From Castor canadensis (Eukaryota; Chordata; Mammalia; Rodentia; Castoridae): a stretch of 64,000 nucleotides of DNA. The notes under the pieces are model-generated. The model saw only the letters and a list, made by a program, of their open reading frames with translations, made no database searches and was not told where the DNA came from. The translations under genes and the position numbers were made by a program. The DNA is taken from the NCBI RefSeq assembly GCF_047511655.1, contig NC_133386.1, positions 76,201,501-76,265,500 on the forward strand, given 5' to 3'. How positions within the stretch are numbered: the first letter of the stretch is position 1; each line of letters opens with the position of its first letter. Of this stretch, positions 35,601 to 41,500 are shown in pieces.

Positions 35601-38482
35601 CTAATTCTCCAGCTATTTACTAAACCACTGTTGTCATCAAAACTTATCAAATGCCCAAGATCACAGCTCCTTGTTGGAGGGTATTTCCCTATCCTGTGAA
35701 CAACAAAACCTTTGCCCTCACTTATTCTAATGTAGTAGGGATGTATTCACCCCTGAGCAGAGTCAAAAATACACAGTAGATTCTGGTCTAATTTATAATT
35801 ATCTTGCAACCTCTATTTGTTATAAGAACAAAATTCTGTAGTCATTAACGTTGTTTCTGTTCTTCAAATAAATGAAAATTTTGAATTTCATTTTCAACAA
35901 ATGTGTGCCTAAACCCAGAAGCAGTCATAATGAAAATTAGATAATTATTTAAAAAAGAAACCTGATCATCTTTCACATAAAGAATCTTTTAAAGGAGCTG
36001 CACTTGCTAACATTCATTCAACAATACTGGATACCTGCCTTCCGTGTGTTGGCTGTGACACAGTCAAGAGCATAGTGAACAGTTGCAGGCTGGCAAGCAG
36101 ACAAAAGAGAAGGCTGCTGGGCAGGCAGAGAAAGAGGAACCCACAAGACCTGATGCTTCACTAATGCTAAGGCCAGCTCTGAAAGGAAGAGGAGATGGGA
36201 AAGCTCTTGGGATAGGAGGTTGATAACAAGAGAGTTGGGGAGCAGAGATTTGGAGCAATCTGGAGATGACCAAGTCAGTCATTAGCCCAAGAAGTGAAAC
36301 TGTGGAAATGGAGTGGAAGAGACAGTCACTGGGGAGAGGCGATCAAAGGACTGTGAACCTTGTGTACTGCATCAGCTATCCGCACAGATGCTCTGCCAGG
36401 ATGGAGGCAGGAGCTAGAGTGAAGAAGAAAATAGGAACTGGGTGCTAATGCTGGTTGATGTGGAACAGTGCTTGGAGGCCATTGCTGACAGTGGGCAGGT
36501 GGAACGAGTTTCAAAAGACTTAGAAGGATAATTAAGTTCCTGCAGTAACCTAAGGAAGTTGTAAGTTGTTCTGTCAAAAACAAACAATAAACAAACAAAT
36601 AAACATTTTCTCAAGTCCAAAAATCAGCCTCTGTGCATGGATGACTTTCTAGGGTTTAGGATGTTAGGATGGAAAGGATTACAGATTTAACAATTCGAAC
36701 TCCTTAACTGCAGTTAGAGAAACTGATATGTACACTCTCCCAAGGCCACAGCTCACCAGATGGACCGTAGAACTCAAACTTCAGTTAAAACACAGGAAGG
36801 CAAAAAGAAAGCCAGCATCAAGAAATCCCTGGCATATGTGCTGCAGGTTTCCATCTACACTCACTTTGCTACCTTCTTCTCCAAGGGCAATAATGTGGAC
36901 TTGCTTCATGACTGCAGGATTTAACTCCTTTAGAGAAAGCATTCCCATTTTGACTGGCATCCTTGCAGCTTTGAAACCGTAGGAGAAGCTGTTTCCTCCT
37001 CACACTGAGGTAAGGATGGCATGCCAAGTTCATGCACACATATGCAGCAACAGCAATCAAAGGAACCTGGATAGCTTTCACCACGTGGAGGGGCAGTTCA
37101 TGCACGGTCATGCTTCATTTGGGTGCAGTGGTACACACCTGTAATCCCAGGTACCTGGGAGGTAGAGAACGGAGTTCAGCCTGGGCAAAATGTTAATGAG
37201 AGGGCTGGTGGAATGGCTCAAGTGGTAGAGCACCTGCTTAGCAAGCGTGAGGCCCAGAGTTCAAACCCCAGTACCGTAAAAGAAAAAAAGTTAACGAGAG
37301 CTGTCTCAATCAATAGACTGGAGGAGGAGGGAGTGACTCATGCCTGTCACCTGGCTCAAAGGAGGCTAGAGATAGGAGGGTTGCACTCTGAGGCTGGCTG
37401 AGGGCAAAGTGTGACCCATCTGAAAAATAAAAGTATAGAAGGCCGGGGGCATGACTCACATGGTAGAGTGCTTGCCTAGCAAGAGCAAGGGCTTGAGTTC
37501 AAACCCCAATTACCCTCCCTGCCCCCCCAAAAAACCCAATGGCATAGATACAGTATAATGAAACTAATTTTATCGGTGGCAACTGGCACTAAAAAATTAA
37601 ATAAGAGAATGGAAAACACCAAAGTGCAATTCAAGTGCTTTGGGAAAATTTTCCCTCAGTTGCATGTGCATTCATGTATTGAAATGGTTCTTAGCCGGAT
37701 TTAAATTTCCAAGGGATATATTATTTGAACTATATTTATTAACTAATCATATTTAGCAGACTCATTATTTTAACTTCATGCTTATTCCATAAAATGATTT
37801 GGATTTCTTTAAGTCTGGGAAAATTTATTTAAATAGGCAAATAGCCTCATACCCTATGGTGTCCTCTAATTACCTTTGTTAGTTCAGTCCCCAAAATGAG
37901 TACCAGAATAGATTTTCATGAGAACAAGTTTAATCTTGGCGAGCCATTATGAATGTGAAATAAGTGAGTGGTTCGTTTTTTTTCAGAGACTGTAATTATC
38001 TACTTCAAGATTTACAGATAAGCAAATTATAATTTTATCCGCGAATCTTTCTTTCATCCTGGTTGCAGAACTTCCTCAGCTGGGGCAACAGTAACAGTAG
38101 TAAAAGGATTGGCTACAAAATTAATGGGAAGCTAGCATTGCCACCCATCCCTTTCAGGCCAGCAGGACACACAAATTGATGACCACATACCAACCACGGG
38201 CTGTGGATGCCAATAAGTAGCATCAATTATGATGGTGTAAAGACAAGTCAGAGGGACACAGGTTTGATTTCAGCTTCTGAGTGAGACTCCTTGGATTATT
38301 CTTGCCCTATTTTGGCTCTGTCTCATTTAAAGCTGAGTTTCTGTTTTGTTTTTGTTTTTCTAATGTGGGCTAGTTATAAGGAAATTAACCTACTGAGGAT
38401 AACTGGTATTTTAAAAAATTGAAAGAGTAGAACTGAAAATGTCAGGAAAAATTCCAGGTGCTGTATGAAAATTTCATTTCAT

Positions 38483-38523
<41 letters not shown>

Positions 38524-41500
38524 GTGAATGTACATCTGTGTGTTGGTGTGAATATCTCCTGTGATTTAATGGGTCACAGTCAAGAAAAGGTTGAAACTAT
38601 TATGCTAAAAGGTGACAGGACAGAAGACACAACTAGCTCCCATTGTAGGGGTCATAAGTCCTGACATTGACTCAGAGAAAAGCTAAGCAAAGAGAAAAGC
38701 TAAGAACAGTCCTGGGAGGCATTTTAACAGGTCTATCCTCAGAGGGGGCACGTAACGGAAGTAAGAACAGCTAAAGTGCCAGGGCCTGTTCTGAGGCTGC
38801 TGAGGTTTGTCTTCTTGAGGTCCATCTGCTGGAGGCTTGGTCCCCAGGGTAGCAGCATGGAGAAGTGGTGGGATCTTTACGTGAGGCCTAGTGAAAGGCA
38901 ATGATGTCATCGGGGGCATCACCCTTGTTAGAGATTATTGAAGTTCTTGTGAGAGCATGTTGTTATACAGTGAGGCCACCCACACGCTTGGCCTCTTCTG
39001 TACATGGTCATTTCCCTTCCCTCTTCTCTGCCATATTATGGGGCAGCCACAAGGGCCCTCACAGAGGCCAGACTGATGAGGCCACTGATCTTAGACTTTC
39101 AGCCTCCAAAACTGTGAACAAAATAAGATAGAGACCATTTACCTACACCCATTCATATGTATATTGTCACTTTGGCCTTTGTAGGAGGTGGGTACGTTTG
39201 CTACTCCCCGTATTCTACAGATGGAGGGAATCAGGCACAAGCAGGACCCCACCATTAGCTAGTGGTGGGTCTGTAAGACATCAGAATCTTAAACTCTACC
39301 AATGCTCCCCTATGGCCTGCTGGGATTTTACCCTGCTCTTGGCTCTCTCCATGTGTTTAGTGCTCCTGAGTTACTGAAGTGGCACTCAGATGTTTGATTA
39401 CAATGTTACCCACACTAAGAAGTTCACACCACCGTCTGTAATCATCCTTATTACTCTTATCCTTGTCTGCTATGTCCCTGGGACTATTCTTACTATTTTT
39501 TATGCAGCTTTTTCCATGAAACAACATTTATTCTTATGGTGAGCGACATAAGTGCCTAATTTATTTTAGTTTAGTCTGTGGAGGGAAATAAGAGGCTTAC
39601 TGGTTATAACCCACCAAAATGATTTCACAATCACTCATAAGTGTAACTCAGTATAAAATTATTCTTTAAAACTCGTGTCTGCCAAGAGACAAAATACCTG
39701 TGAAGGAGCTGAATTGGCCACATTAATACTGGCATTGTTTTCATAAGCCCTGCTCTGTGACTCACATTTTTACTGGTAGGCAGCTCTACCACCCAGCACA
39801 GCATGATATAGCTCTATGCTGTTTACAGAGCGTTGTTGTACACACCCCTCACATAAGCTTCACAACAGTGCCACACTTTGCATGTGAGGACTCCCATTTT
39901 GGAGGTAAGCTAACAGAGTCAGAGAGGTTAAGTGACCTTCTAAAGGTCATTCAAGTGAATTAGGAATGAGGACTTCTGACCCAATATTGTGTTTCTTTCT
40001 TTTCTTAAAATTTGTTCCATATCTCCTTTTCTGTTTGTAAAAGTAACATGTATTCAATATTTTAAAACACTCACAGGTGCTAAGAAGAAAATAAAAAAAA
40101 TTACTCTCTTTTGGCGGTACTGGAGTTTGAACTCAGGGCCTACACTTTGACCCACTCCACCAGCCCTTTCTTGTGATGGGTTTTTTTTTGAGATAGGACC
40201 TCAAGAACTATTTGCCAGAAGCTGGCTTCGAACCACAATCCTCCTGATCTCTGCCTCTTGAGTAGCAAGGATTGCAGGCAAAAATTACTTTCTTAGTGAA
40301 ACCACTTTTAATATTCTGGATATTCCTGAGCAACTTTCCTGAGTATTTTTGACTTTTGCCATTATAAAAACAGAACGGCTTATGCAGCCCACACAACTGT
40401 CCTCAAGGGAAGGGCTCTTCTCTCACCGATGCCTTCCTTCTTACTGCTGATGGGAGTACAGTTCACCAGCCAGGCCTCTTCCTTTTCTTGAACACTTTTC
40501 AAGGATCCATGAAGGCAAGATGAGGTCGGTGGGAACCAGACTTGCACATTTTGTGACAGTATAGGTTCAAAATGGACAAAAAAAAAAGTCTTTCTAACCA
40601 AAACTACCTAACAACAGCTGGGGATAAAGGGTCAATAGTGGTGCATCCTCTCCTGAGTACCAGGGACCATGTACGCAGTCCTAGTACACGTGAGAGTTAG
40701 AACTCAAGCCAGAGTTGCAGCATCTGCTACCTGTGCAACCGACAAATCAAGTTCTGTCATCTGGAGCTATGAAGGTCTTATTCACATTGTTTTATTTATG
40801 GCTGAAGACTTTTATATGATGTGTTGCTTTTTCAACTGACTTGGTTGGGGCTTAGTAATCTTTTCCTTTTATATGTGTGTGTGCATGTGTATATTTTGTA
40901 TGTATGACTTACAATTGTGAAATCAATAAATTCTTAGTAATGTCCCTCGTAAGATTACGTATGTTCACATTATGTATATGCAGTGTATTACAAATTATAC
41001 AATATATATTACATATTAAATAGCAATGGAGAAAATAACACAAAGACAGAAGACCCTGGTGCCGGTGGCTCACGCCTCTAATCCTAGCTACTCAGGAGGC
41101 AGAGATCAGGAGGATCGAGGTTTGAAGCCAGCCTGGGCAAAAAGTCTGCAAGACCCTATCTCGAAAAAACCCTTCACTGAAAAGGGCTGATGGAGTGGCT
41201 CAAGTTATAGGCCCGAGTTCAAGCCCCAGTAGCACAAAACAAAACAACAAAACAGAACAAACAAAAAAAGGCAAAAGAACAAAGTCATCTATCTGGATAT
41301 TCAGGCCTATTTCATTCTTTTGAAAAAATTACCTGTGTAAAGAAATGTATTTGAGTGTCCTCCTACCACGATGTCTACACCCTTAACTTTCTGAGCAATG
41401 AGTTTATCCATTTCAAAGCCAGAGTGTCCCAGGGCAATAATTTTGTTCACATTTAGAGTTTTTAGCTTATCAACTTCAGGTTGCAAGGCAGTGATTTCAT

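Larger units (their letters stand above)
21782..41332 (-). other. NT5E intron 3 (19.55 kb)
   Basis: The longest complete intron here. It holds an antisense-oriented endogenous retrovirus (22548-27296), LTR fragments, several SINEs, MIRs and a CTCF-like motif, all listed separately. No cellular coding exon was seen inside it. Confidence 0.88.

Noticed and set aside
37200..37290. tRNA-like sequences (A-box and B-box-like words) at the many ID units
   Set aside because: They are tRNA-derived SINEs with poly(A) or CA tails and target duplications, not tRNA genes; no proper acceptor stem was seen.
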